Shown: one piece after another, positions 33,031 through 43,810 of the stretch
Layout: every line of letters begins with the position of its first letter
Position numbering within the stretch: position 1 is the first letter of the stretch
NCBI RefSeq assembly: GCF_016545825.1
Contig: NC_052620.1
Span: 1,674,001 to 1,738,000, forward strand
DNA length: 64,000 nucleotides
Direction of reading: 5' to 3'
Source of the DNA: Eucalyptus grandis
Taxonomy: Eukaryota; Streptophyta; Magnoliopsida; Myrtales; Myrtaceae
The notes under the pieces: model-generated
Told to the model about the DNA's origin: nothing
Databases searched by the model: none
What the model saw: the letters and a program-made list of their open reading frames with translations, nothing else
Translations under genes and position numbers: made by a program

Positions 33031-35581
33031 TTTTTTTTTGGGTCGAAAATAATGATATATTACGAAGTCAATACTGAGATTTTACATCAAGATCATCTAC
33101 GCAAAGTATGTCTAATAGAGCATGAGGGGGGGTGTGATACCCAATTTGAAGGAAGAAGCTTTAAATGGTGTGTCTTAGCTAGCCAGTCCGCTGCTTTGTT
33201 GGTTTCTCTTTTGCAATGGGCCAGTGTTAGGCCCGGTAATTCTTTCATTTTCGCTCTAGCCCGGTTCACCAGTGGGCGTGTTTTCCAGTCGCTTTCCTCT
33301 AGCTTTGCGATGGATTGCACGAGTGCCAAGTAGTCAGAAACTACTTGGAGTTTGAGTTGAGTTCTGTTTGGGGGAAACGTGCGAAGGAGAAAGTCTAGGG
33401 TTTCTACAAGAGCCGCGGCCTCCGCTTGTTTTGCCGAATTGGTGTCCACAGATTTGGTGAAGCCATCCAGAACTCTTCCCATGGAGTCTCGGCATATATA
33501 AGCAATAGCTCCCCTTTTTGGTTGTGCCGCATTAGATCTGGTGACAAACCCACATAGAGAAAGCTGTACGTTGGATCTGGGGGACTCATGGTGAGACTCG
33601 TTGGCTGGAGAGGCTGGAATTTGGGATTTGTCAGCAATACGGCTCGGGGCTTCATCGTGGGTGTGATTTACGGTGGTTTGGGCTGCTGTTTTGTCATCCT
33701 CAGAGGTAGGGTAGTTTCCTGGTTGGGAGCAGTCTTCTGTCATAGGGGATTCCGGTCTCGTTCGGTGCTCACAAGTAAGTTCTTCGCCCCACCCGAGCTT
33801 CTCTTTATTGTATACCTCGGATATGAGGTTTTCGTTTGTTTCGGACGAGTCATCTTCTAAGGAGATAGGGTAGTGTTTTTGCTAAGGTCCTCTATTTTGT
33901 TCAGCTACAGGATGAGCATGCCCTGGAATGGGTTTGTTGGGTCCCCGTTGGTAACTCCGGGCAGCAAATGCAAGTGAATTGATATTTCTCCAAACCGGCT
34001 CAACTGTTGATTTACTTAAATTCAGTTCTGGTATAGTGGAAGGGTTTAGGAATTCATCGGGTTGCTGTTGGAAGAGGCCCCCTGGGAGATCTAATGGGGA
34101 TTTTTCGGTATTCGCACAGTCCCCATCTTGAGAAGTTTCAGTCACAAAAGAGGCGTCAATATTAATGAGGATGGTGCCAGGGTGTGGAGGTTGCCACTTT
34201 GGATTTGAGGAGCCCTGTTTCTGATTTTTCGCCTGCTTTACATTCCAATTTGCAAAAATGTCATGTGATGTTGAAGTGTTGAACATGGTACTAATCGGGT
34301 TCAGGGAATTTTGCCGAAATATGAAATGGTTTCTGTCCTTCCAAATCCACCACAGGATCAATGCGAGCTGGGCAAATGTTAGTGTGCGCTGTGGACCTTC
34401 TTTAACTTTAAGTAGCCATTCATCAAAGCGGGTTAACCCTACTCTTGTTATTTGTCCTTGTAGGGAATGGGCATTCCAGATCAGAGAAGTCCATGGACAC
34501 AGTAACAGGGTGTGCTCTACTGTTTCTGGTTCAAGTTTGCAAATCGGGCAAGTTATGGCAGGTACTATTTTCCTCTTGAACAGGTTTTCCATGGTAGGTA
34601 GTGCGTTCTGACATGCATTCCATAGGAAGAATTTAATCTTTGGTGTAATGGCCGACTTCCATATAAGCTTCCACAATTCTAGTTTTTGTTGATAAAATGT
34701 GGTTGGAGTGGATGTTTGTTGATTGACTTTATTACTCCGGTGACTGTGGTAACCACTTCTCACTGTATATTTTCCCGACTTATTACCCATCCAAACTAGT
34801 TTATCTTCTGTAGAGGGGAGGCCTATAGGTATGCTTTTGATCTCTGTTACTAACTGCTCATCGAACATAGTCCTCAGCAGGTTTTCATTCCATTGCGCCG
34901 TTTCCATTTCTATTAACTCAGCAACTTTGCGTGGCTCATTTCTGGTTGTTGAGCCACTTATAGGTCCATTTTTAAGCCATTTGTCTTCTCTGATGGAGAT
35001 TCTTTTTCCGTTTCCTACCACCCACCTTAGTTGTGAGGCAATAACATCTCTCCCTGTTAGTAGACTTTGCCATCCCCATGAGGGATTTGATCCTTTCCCT
35101 ACTTGCCAAAACTCGCAATTGGGGTAGTATAACCCCTTCATAAGTCTGCTCCAAAGAGTTTCTGGGTGTTGGGACATTCGCCATGCTTGTTTACCTAACA
35201 TCGCTTGATTTAATGCAATGAGGTCTTTAAAGCCAAGTCCCCCTTCCTCCTTTCGAGCCTTTAAGGTTTCCCATCTTTTCCAATGTAGACCAGTTGATTT
35301 ATTGCTATTCCTCCACTAGAAATTAGCTATTTGTTTTTCTATAGCTTTGCAAATGGAAACTAGGATTTTAAACACTGACATCGCATATTGAGGAATCGCC
35401 TGCACCACGGATTTAATTAGTATTTCTTTTCCTGCTTTTGATAACAGGTTTTCTTTCCAACTCTCCAGTTTCATGTTGACCTTTGCAAGGATCCATGCAA
35501 ACATGTCCTTCTTGGTAGCACCCCAATTCGACGGAACTCCCAAGTACTTGCCTGTTTTAAGAATCTTTGGAACTCTCAACT
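33031..35581 (-). mobile_element. LINE-1 (L1) retrotransposon, 3' half, truncated at the assembly gap
   Basis: On the minus strand the element runs from the gap to a poly-A tail (T-run at 33031-33040 on the plus strand) preceded by ATATATCATTATTTTCGACC, a style typical of plant L1 3' ends. One frame carries the end of the reverse transcriptase, the zinc-binding RT-associated domain and RNase H, interrupted by TAG at 35316-35318 and 33882-33884. The endonuclease and most of the RT lie in or beyond the gap, or are absent. What follows the gap on the plus side is not LINE sequence. Confidence 0.92.
33093..35579 (-). pseudogene. LINE-1 ORF2 C-terminal half (RT end, zf-RVT, RNase H)
   Basis: Reading from 35579: the RT connection region (KYLGVPSNWGATKKDMFAW, then SWKENLLSKAGKEILIKSV), TAG at 35316-35318 within the usual FWW motif, then GGLGFKDLIALNQAMLGKQA. 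The zf-RVT domain follows, with TPKIKFFLWNACQNALPTME and CPICKLEPETVEHTLLLCPW. RNase H starts with TILINIDASF, is separated by about 215 residues of hydrophilic sequence (including TAG at 33882-33884), and resumes at RGAIAYICRDSMGRVLDGF, then KQAEAAALVET, then QVVSDYLALVQ, then NKAADWLAKTH. The D, E, D and D catalytic residues are all visible. All segments share one frame, so decay is by nonsense rather than indels. The normal product would reverse-transcribe and insert the element RNA. Confidence 0.9.
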
Positions 35582-35681
35582 NNNNNNNNNNNNNNNNNNN
35601 NNNNNNNNNNNNNNNNNNNNNNNNNNNNNNNNNNNNNNNNNNNNNNNNNNNNNNNNNNNNNNNNNNNNNNNNNNNNNNNNN
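35582..35681. other. Assembly gap (100 N)
   Basis: Exactly 100 undetermined bases, the usual placeholder for a gap of unknown size. LINE sequence ends on its left and host-gene-like sequence begins on its right. Confidence 0.99.
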
Positions 35682-37011
35682 CCTATATACATCTGCACGT
35701 CTGAAAAAGGAGAAGTGCTCTATCTGAGACTCATTCCTGCAGGTACCATATTTCTTGCAGAGTATATACTTAGCATCATTTATAGATGTTTGTTGACAAT
35801 TGATTATGCATGCTGGGACAGTCTATGTTAAATCTTTATGTTACCAACTGCTTTTCTGGAATATGAAATCCTCGTTTCATGGAGTTTGTTTCACACGATT
35901 GGTACTGCATGTATCTTCTGCTGACCTTGGTCTGATAAGTGTGAGTATGGAGCAGACTTGTTGTGTGTATACAGGGACTAGTCTACTGAAATTTAAACCT
36001 TAGTGCCAAACTGAGTTGCTGATTCTGTTAGAGACCTTTATTTCTCAGAATGTTCATTGCATCTATGGTTGGCTTCACTTTTAACTACAAATTGCAGAAA
36101 AATATAGGAATGACTCGAATGGTCAGGCACAAAGCATAGTTTCACCTGGATTATTCATTAGCAAAGCAACTTTTGAGCGAATTTTTTTTCTTGTTTACTT
36201 ATTAAAGGTATGAGCTTTGTTTCACTGGAGAAAAGATGGTCAAAGCTACTATGGCTTCTCAAATGCATGAAGCTGAAACAGAGAAATCCCAAAATCACCA
36301 CTCACATTCTGTGAATGGAGAGAGAAATGACGCTGAAAATACTGTGATCGATGTGTTTCGGTGGTCTCGATGTAAGAAGCCTCTTCCCCAGAAAGTTATG
36401 CGTTCGGTTGGAATTCCTCTGCCCCCTGAATATCTGGAGGTATTATTAGCATTATTATTGAGTTTCCTTTCTTTGGATTTTGCATGTGTGCTTTGCATTT
36501 CTTGGACTTGGAAGATTCCCAGTACTTTTTGCTAATTTCAACATTCCAGGACATATCTCACCTTGTTACAATAAGCTTAGAGAAATCACATGCTCTTCTT
36601 CCCTCCATATCTAGCGTACATAAAGTGAAATCCTCACCATGTCAGTTCATGTCATTTATCACTGGTTTGTATAACATTTTGCCAAAACTACATGTCTCAC
36701 TTGGAGAATAGAGTATTGCTAGCTATAGTCTGTACATTTGCATGATCCTTGTTCATGTTCTTAATTCAGATGCCGGTCAAATTGGTGATATAAGTATGCA
36801 GCAGTATACTCACAAGAAATAAAGTGATTTGTTTTTTCAAGGAGAAAAGAACGATAGGAGCCCAAACTTTAACATTGAACTATCTACCCTTCTTGAATAG
36901 GTATTGGAGGAGAATCTGGACTGGGAGGATGTGCAGTGGTCACAAACTGGGGCTTGGATAGCTGGAAAAGAATACTTGTTTGCTCGGGTGCATTTTCTGT
37001 CATTGAATTAG
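35682..37011 (+). CDS. Exons of an unidentified host gene (3' part)
   Basis: Protein-coding signals without a recognised family. An exon from about 36208 (after TTTACTTATTAAAG) to 36439 reads YELCFTGEKMVKATMASQ, then FRWSRCKKPLPQKVMRSVGI, then PLPPEYLE, followed by a GT donor. The next exon, 36901-37011, follows a pyrimidine-rich tract and AG, joins in phase 0, reads VLEENLDWEDVQWSQTGAWI, then AGKEYLFARVHFLSLN, and ends in TAG. The phase match and amino-acid composition argue for a real gene. The segment 35682-35734 is a mutated version of the exon at 56804-56899, with small deletions and an in-frame TGA, so this copy may be partial or the gene may be split by the assembly. Protein name unknown. 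Confidence 0.5.
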
Positions 37012-37735
37012 CCCTGGTTGTAACTTTTTTTATTTCTGTCCTTATTTCATACGCTTTCTGTGGAGATTCCGGATGCATATTGATTTAAATTAACTAGAAA
37101 GTGTATTGGACTTTATCTTGAGTTATTTTGTGGATAAGATCTCTAGAAAGCTAGTCTGACCACAAATTAGCCTGTAAATATGCAATATCCCGGAGTCATG
37201 TAGGTTTGGCTTGTTATGTAAACCATTTGTTTGATAAATTGACATGTAATTCAGTTTTCATGTCTTGGGAGTTCTGTAGCATTCAGCAGAATGTTGGAGC
37301 TAATGCATCTTTCTAATCTAATCAATTTTGGTTTCAGGCTCACTTATGTTGAGAACTTACATCTTTTGGAATGTAATATTGAAGAACCACTTCACATCAT
37401 CGGCCACACCAGCGAAACTTGTGAATCGAAATCAAAATCCTCTTAGTCATGCAAGAAGAATACTAGTTAGGCTAGCGATCCTGGAATTTGAAAATTAATT
37501 TATCTTTCGAAAGATACATATGCTATTTCTTGAAATTTTCGTTTCCTTACCTGAAGACATATTGTTCTCCAAATTCACATATGAAATGTTTTTTTCTTGA
37601 TAAATCAGATGAGTCTTGGTCCTCTTATTTTTATGAATCTGTCTCTATAGTTCGTCTAACTACTAATGTCTTTCTAGTACAATATGCCGAGGTTCTTAAG
37701 GTTGGGTCTCTATTCAATCATTCAAAACTCTTATA
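37012..37735. other. Probable 3' flank of the host gene
   Basis: AT-rich sequence after the TAG at 37009-37011; no further exon recognised. Small plus-strand frames such as 37488-37736 have no domain. Confidence 0.45.
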
Positions 37736-37743
37736 GGTATAGG

Positions 37744-37975
37744 CTATGAAGCACCGATCTTTGTAAGAGCCTTTGTGTTGTGTCGGACATTTTGAACGCG
37801 TGTCCGACACTCTGATCTTTCTTCGACACTTGATCAATACGTATCGGAAAATCCGACACCAAGTCGATTTTCTCGACATTTTTCCGATACTTGAGCTAAA
37901 ATTCTGACATACGATCCAAATCCGATATGTAATTCCGATATCGAGGTCAATTTTAAAATTCAATAAATGAGAAAT

Positions 37976-38015
<40 letters not shown>

Positions 38016-38458
38016 AAAAAAAAAATAAAAATAATAAATTGAGAAAAAAAGTAAAATTTAGTCTTTTCTTCTCTTTTTGATTCCCACTTTCCGTGATACA
38101 CAATTCATCCCTTAAGGCTTTTTTTTGTTCTCTTCGACATATCTAACATGCGAGTTTAGAATATGGATCGCTTGTTTTTTCTTCAAGTTTTATGAATTAT
38201 TTAAATAAAGTTGAATTTGTCAAATTGAAACAATGAATGATATTAATAAATGGTGGATTAATATTTTTAAAGTATATTCATTCTAGGCTTATTTATTTAT
38301 TTATTTATAAATTTGATTGAAATAATTATAAAAATGATAATTTATTATATGCATATAAAAATATATATTTAATATACATGTCGGAATTCTCTATTTTTTG
38401 AGAAACGACGTGTCGGCATGTCGTGTCGTGTTGCGTGTCGATGTCGGTGCTACTTAAG
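37744..38458. mobile_element. TIR element rich in GTGTCGGAC motifs, copy 2 (715 bp)
   Basis: The left end CTATGAAGCACCGATC and the right end GATGTCGGTGCTACTTAAG are imperfect inverted repeats like those of 24169-24903. Near-identical flanks GGTATAGG (37736-37743) and GGTATATG (38459-38466) give an 8-bp duplication with one mismatch. Inside are TGTCGGACA and TCCGACAC arrays, a (TA)n microsatellite at 37979-38011 and a TTATTTAT repeat. No transposase. Confidence 0.75.
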
Positions 38459-38466
38459 GGTATATG

Positions 38467-39168
38467 CCATGGAAAAGAAGTGCAGCAGAGATGCTAAAAA
38501 TTTGATCATACAAATTACAGTACTCACAAGTTTGTACATCGTCTTTTGATTAGTGCTGCATGGAAGATTTTATTATTTTCCAGAGTACCATCTGCAGGAG
38601 CTACTTTTTCAACTGCAAAAATGAAAACGTCCGTTCTAAGGTTCTTGTTTGCTCAATTCTAGTTTCTTGTCAAAGTCAGTTGTTCAAGTCTTCAAGGCAT
38701 TCGCATGTCTCTCTTAATATTAAAAAAAATATTAAAGGGTGAGACATAAAACGATCAATAATAAACTAGGAGTGGATAATTCGAGGTATCTATTCAAAAC
38801 CATAACAAAGTGCTATTGGCAATAATTTGTAGAAGGGGTGGAGAAGCAATGATAAATACACATTTTGTGTCTCGTTAATCCAGTTTCTTCCTGCCACAAC
38901 AACGCTACCATCGTCAACAATCACACAGCTCTTCAATCAAATGGTACAATATGAACTCATTCACTAATTAAGACCGAAACACTAATCATCTTAATTAGAA
39001 AATGAAGTAACATATGTGAAATGCACCCGGTTACTGAAAACATCTTATCCAGCTGAAATTTCAAGGCTGTCCAACAAAAGCTTTGCCTTATGTTAAAAAA
39101 GAAAGGTCTTGTTACTTGTCATGAGAAAAGAAATACGAGGACAAGAGTAAGAAATTCTCTCATGCATG
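38467..39168. other. Gene-free stretch
   Basis: No domain on either strand and no terminal repeats; lies between the TIR element and the small LTR element. Confidence 0.5.
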
Positions 39169-39609
39169 TGTCACGGGCCAAGAGTTTCCTTGGCCTCGGA
39201 ACGACCTATGTGGCTAGGCCAGCCTTCCTTCTATAACTGTTCCAGCGAACAATACGATGAATAACTTCTCTATACGAGATCGTACCATGCCTAACTTCGC
39301 TCGAGCGTTTAGTCTATCGAGTCAGACAGCAGATCTCTTTAGGCTCAACAACTGGTTTTAGCCTGCCTTGATCTCGTCAGTAGAGTGGCATCAGCTCTTG
39401 ACTAGTTTGTGCACGGGAGGCTAACTCTGCATTCAGAGCTCCTAAGTGATCTAATCCGTCTATCTTAGAACTCCTAGCACCAACCGTCTTGATGCTACTT
39501 CCACGGACTAGTTGTGTTCGTCCCTTCTGCCTTCTCACTTTTCACTCAATAACCCCAAGCACCACTCACAAGTGTCACGAGTACGGGGGAAGATTCATGG
39601 ATCATGACA
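39169..39609 (-). repeat. TRIM-like element 3' LTR
   Basis: The plus-strand text begins TGTCACGGGCCAAGAG and ends ATGGATCATGACA. It pairs with 40214-40658. Confidence 0.85.
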
Positions 39610-40200
39610 TTCTCCCCCACTTAAATTCGCAATGCCCTCGTTGCGATCTATTTTGTCGCTTCCTTGTGTCCATTAACCATTGATGCGCCACTTTTGGGAT
39701 TTCACATCGAATGGTCATGGTCGCCCAACAAAACAGGTTTTGCTCCATTGTTAGCTTCTTTTGATCTCAGCTACTTCGCCCTTCTCGGTCACCTGTCCTT
39801 TCTTTGGCAAGTGTGGCATTTTCCGCCAACCGCATCTTTTGGCAGCACCATTTTTGCCTATTAAGTATCTTGACCCTAGCCAACCAAATGGAGGTTCTTT
39901 CCTTGTTGGAAACGTGGCAGTAGATCTCTTCTTCGAATTCATCGATCGATCCAAGAACGTTATCCCTATTCAGGCGAGGATTCGGTTCTTCTCCAATTCC
40001 CTATCAGCAGGCGAGGAACCTCGTCCCTAGCACCCATTGCCATCCTAGGAGCAGAGAGCCGCGCTTCATTTGAGCATCTTTTGCCCCGGCAATTCACTTT
40101 CCGCCCACTAGGACTTGTACCACTAGTACTTATCAGTTCGACCCGCATTGGAGTGAGAAGTTCGATTCTCTGACTCACCCACTTACTAGAGGGATTTCAA

Positions 40201-40211
40201 CTCTGATACCA
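40201..40211 (-). promoter_or_regulatory. Primer-binding site complementary to initiator-Met tRNA
   Basis: Minus-strand TGGTATCAGAG, the common plant Copia/TRIM primer-binding site, starts two bases from the LTR end at 40214. Confidence 0.85.
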
Positions 40212-40213
40212 TT

Positions 40214-40658
40214 TGTCACGGGCTGAGAGTTTCCTTGGCCTCACGACGACCCATGCGATGCCTGGGGAGCGGAATTCGCTAGGCCAGCTTTTTTCTATAG
40301 CTCTTCCAATGAACAATATGGTGAATCGCTTCTCTGTACGAGATCGTACCATGCCCAGTTTCGTTCGGGCGTCTAGTCCATCGAGTGAGACGGCAAATCT
40401 TTTTAGGCTCAATAATTGGTTTCGACCTGCCATGGCCTCGTCAGGAGAGTGGCATAAGCTCTTAACCAGTTTGTGCATGGGAGGTCAACCCCGCCTTTAG
40501 AGCTCTTAAGTAATCTAATCCTTCTATTCTAGAACTTCTAGCACCAACTGTTCTGACGCTACTTTCACGGACCAGTTGTATTTGTCTCTTCACTCGATAA
40601 CCCCAAGCATCACTCACAAGTGTTACAAGTACGAGAGGATTCACGGACCGTGAATACA
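40214..40658 (-). repeat. TRIM-like element 5' LTR
   Basis: The plus-strand text begins TGTCACGGGCTGAGAG and ends ACGGACCGTGAATACA. It pairs with 39169-39609. Confidence 0.85.
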
Positions 40659-41907
40659 CGCAATTCAAGAGGAAATCAACATCCACTTGCCAGCAGTAGA
40701 AATATTTTAATACAAATATGTAGCTACCAATGGAATGAATGCATGTCTTATATATTTTTTGATCAAGATCCCTCAGGTCCTGTATCATATACTCCTCACA
40801 AACTTCCAAGCAATGATTATCACCACATACTCATGCTGTAATACAGATGAAAATCCCAAGTAACTGTTGAACCGATATGGCTCTAACAACATTAAAGCAA
40901 AAACAACAACTAATATGAGAAACTACATGTTGCTCGTTTTAGCGTGTCCTATATTTGGTACCTTAGAAGCTCATCTTTCATTAATCAGGTTTCACTCAAG
41001 ATCTTCAAAAGTTTCCAGGAGTTTTGGCTTCTAGGTCATTCTCCTTCATAAACGCAGTGGCACGGAAGGATAAAAAAGAATCCTAGACTGTTGCCAAGGC
41101 CTCAGAAATTAGAATAGAAAATTAGCTTCTTGTGCTTCTGTGACTATTCTACTGCATAACTTATGCAAACTCGTGATTATCGTGATTTTTTCTTTTTCAT
41201 ATCCACAGTCCATGGGGCAAAACAATATCACTGCCTAACCAGCCGTCATCCATGGGCACAACTGATGTTCATATTACTCTCACGCTCCATGTGAATTTGG
41301 TTTTCACTTCTCCATAGTTGTCGAAATTATCAAGTGGTAAAAGAACTCGACTGTCAACTGGTGGCTTCTTCAAGTTTCACAGCATCTTCTTCATTCCTCT
41401 ATGATTTTGCCTCTTCAAGCGCCTCGTAGAACTTGGCGACAGAGTCCCATCCCAATTATTGGAGAATTGTCCTGAGAAAACTATCACATGCTGCATGATG
41501 TACATACTCCAGATCCACATTTGCTAGGCACCTCAAAAGCACTTAGAGTCCCCCTCTCTCTAGACCACCTAACTTCTTTCAATAAATTGCCACCTACTCA
41601 AAGAAAGAAAGAAAGAAAAGCTACCTTCCATGGATTTGTTACTGATTTAGCAGCTTGTAACATTGATTAGCGATGAATTCACTACCAAGCATCCACAAAC
41701 AAAAGTTATGAAGAAACACTAATTTAACGCCTCTCGAACAAATTCCACAACACGTTGTTCAAAGTTCCCACGCAATTGTAGAACCAAGGAATTGAATTAA
41801 AAGTCCAGGTCAAATATTACATAATACAATTGGGATGTGTCAGGTGTTACCTGATCTTCAGCAAGCTGCATGAAACCCAGAACCTCAGCTACACATCCTT
41901 CAAGTCA
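40659..41907. other. Gene-free stretch 3' of the TNL gene
   Basis: No protein recognised. It may include the 3' untranslated region of the minus-strand TNL gene; a GAAA/AAAG short repeat occurs near 41597-41620. Confidence 0.45.
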
Positions 41908-42643
41908 TCAGTTTCCATGGCTTCGGTCGGCGGTGGTAGTCCGTCGCCTCTTCTCCAGTCTCCGCCACCATCGGTTCGCTAGGGACTCTGTTTCAGGGAG
42001 ACAAACTTCTTCTCTTCGTCGCCTCCGTCGTTGGTAGGTGGCGATCTTACAGCCGTTAGAGCTCGGTGTTGTTGGATGGGAGACAAGCTGTCGCGATGCT
42101 GAAAGTGGCGTTGCTGGACAATCATGCAAGTCGTTCTGTATATCTGTTTTGATGGTTCCGTGCATAAGTGGACCATTGGCTTTTAAATACGTTGATTTAT
42201 GACTAAACTCGTGGAGTAAAGCTGGATCCACAAGATCTTTAACCACAGCTCTTAAATCTTCCTCTAGTTGCTTGCATAATATTCGGAATCCACACTTTTT
42301 TGCGACTCCACCTGATACTTTAACACTGAATTGTACATGACTCATAAATTTGAACAAAATTGACTGCTCCCAGCAACGGCTCAAATGGTGTGAATGATAC
42401 AGCCAAGCTATGATTTGCAACGGGAGTCCATCCATACTTTTTCAGCATTCGGCCATTAACTTCTAATTCCACGTCGTATGATTGTGACCCATGATCCTGT
42501 TCGTCAGCACTATGAACACCACAGAGAATGAATCCAAGAAACTTGCGACACAAGTCCTTAGAAGCCCTAAAAGATACAAAATCTTTTTCAATAGGGAGGA
42601 CCCACGCTGGTAACTCTTCTCCAGGATAAGCATCATAGAGACC
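41908..42643 (-). pseudogene. TNL exon 5: post-LRR (C-JID-like) segment, frameshifted
   Basis: It follows the acceptor CTTATAACAG in phase 0 with exon 4: GLYDAYPGEELPAWVLPIEK, then FVSFRASKDLCRKFLGFILC, then SYDVELEVNGRMLKKYG. Near 42370 the conserved reading moves to another frame: FKFMSHVQFSVKVSGGVAKK, then CGFRILCKQLEEDLRAVV. The final frame ends at 41908. Post-LRR domains of TNLs often contribute to effector contact. Confidence 0.8.
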
Positions 42644-42964
42644 CTGTTATAAGATAAACTGTCAGAAATTACCCGAATAGAAGAATTCAATTTTGAGCTT
42701 AGTAACTAATCCTAGCGAATTCCACTTCTAACTAGAGCTCTATAAATGAGTGGAGATACATTGATCCTTGCTTATAATAATATACAAGTCTCATGTGATA
42801 GAAATGATTCTTATAAAAGAACGGAAGCCACCACCATCATGTGCATGTACGTGTAGAACCACTTTAGATTTATTTGCTTTTCTTAAGCTTTCTATCTATC
42901 GTTTTCTGCTGTTGCAATATACAAGCACACACTGAATCCAGTATACACTCCACATTAATGTGTG

Positions 42965-42968
<4 letters not shown>

Positions 42969-43003
<35 letters not shown>
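42969..43003. repeat. (GA)n microsatellite in a TNL intron
   Basis: About 17 GA units at the 5' end of the intron after TNL exon 4, immediately beside the splice donor (complement at 43005-43010). Confidence 0.9.
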
Positions 43004-43005
<2 letters not shown>

Positions 43006-43010
43006 CTTAC

Positions 43011-43810
43011 TCGGCGAAGCGGGTATTGCAAAACCATCTCGACAAACTCTCCACCGTCAGAACCATAGGGATAGACAATCGTATAGGGATACGGGGGTGG
43101 AATATGGGTCGGTAGACCCAAGAATTCCAAATGTTGGAACGCTAGTTATTCTGGTCTCCCCCAGCATTAAAGAACTCAATTTGGGACAACAAGAATGATT
43201 CTCGAGAAACTCCAATTCAGTCAGACTACTTCCAGCAAGGTCTAAAGATTTTAAACTTGAAAGTCCGATCTTCATAGATGGATCAACAGAATCATCGTAC
43301 TTTGGAAACCCAATGAAGGATATGCAACCTTGAAGATGCAGCTCTTCAATGTTATGTAACTTGTACATACTAGACGGAAGACTTACCAGATTCTTGCAAA
43401 CAGATAAGTTCAATTTCTCCAAAGAAACAAGATTTTCTATTCATGATTGAAGTTCTTTAGTAGCAGTCCCTTCTATTGAAAGAAGTGTCAGGCTTTCAAG
43501 TTTATGTGGAATATCAGGGAACCTTTCCAAATGTTTACAATTTGTAAGATGAAGACACCGAAGTCTTTTTGTCTTGAGCACATTCAGAAAAACACCAAGT
43601 CGAGAGCACCCATCTAAAGTCAACACCTATAACTTCTCAAGATATGCAATCGACTCATGGGCTTCTACCAAGTTTTCATAGTAAGAGAGAACCAATTCCT
43701 CGAGATGTGGAGTACATGAGAGGTCAGGGATACGAATTAGGGACTTGCAATAACTGAAATTAATGTACTTCAATTGTTGTAAGTCCTTCAAATATGGCGG
43801 AACAAACATC
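43011..43810 (-). pseudogene. TNL exon 4: main LRR segment, with two stops and a frameshift
   Basis: LRRs include LKDLQQLKYINFSYCKSLIR, then IPDLSCTPHLEELVLSYYEN, then VLTLDGCSRLGVFLNVLK, then LEKLNLSVCKNLVSLPSSMY, then LSSLKSLDLAGSSLTELEFL. TAG at 43627-43629 falls where EKLQVL would be expected, and TGA at 43441-43443 precedes IENLVSLEK. All parts share one frame until about 43120, where the conserved text continues in another frame as FLGLPTHIPPPYPYTIVYPY and GGEFVEMVLQYPLRR. It ends at 43011 before GTAAGA. Confidence 0.87.

Larger units (their letters stand above)
39169..40658 (-). mobile_element. Small non-autonomous LTR retrotransposon (TRIM-like, 1.5 kb)
   Basis: Two direct repeats of about 440 bp, 39169-39609 and 40214-40658, share TGTCACGGGC, GAGAGTTTCCTTGGCCTC, ACGAGATCGTACCATGCC and AATAACCCCAAGCA. 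Between them, the minus strand carries TGGTATCAGAG (complement at 40201-40211), the classic initiator-Met primer-binding site, next to the repeat at 40214. A purine tract GTGGGGGAGAA (complement at about 39610-39620) lies next to the other repeat. Orientation is therefore minus, with the 5' LTR at 40214-40658. The 0.6-kb interior has only short frames. The repeats differ at many positions, so the insertion is old. No target duplication was found. Confidence 0.88.

Noticed and set aside
36884..37078. Minus-strand ORF MHPESPQKAYEIRTEIKK
   Set aside because: It is antisense to the phase-matched plus-strand exon 36901-37011.
39489..40500. Several ~90-residue ORFs in the TRIM-like element
   Set aside because: They overlap on both strands within LTRs and the short interior; no clear gag or pol motif. 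A faint gag-like reading of 39751-39954 on the minus strand was not strong enough to call.
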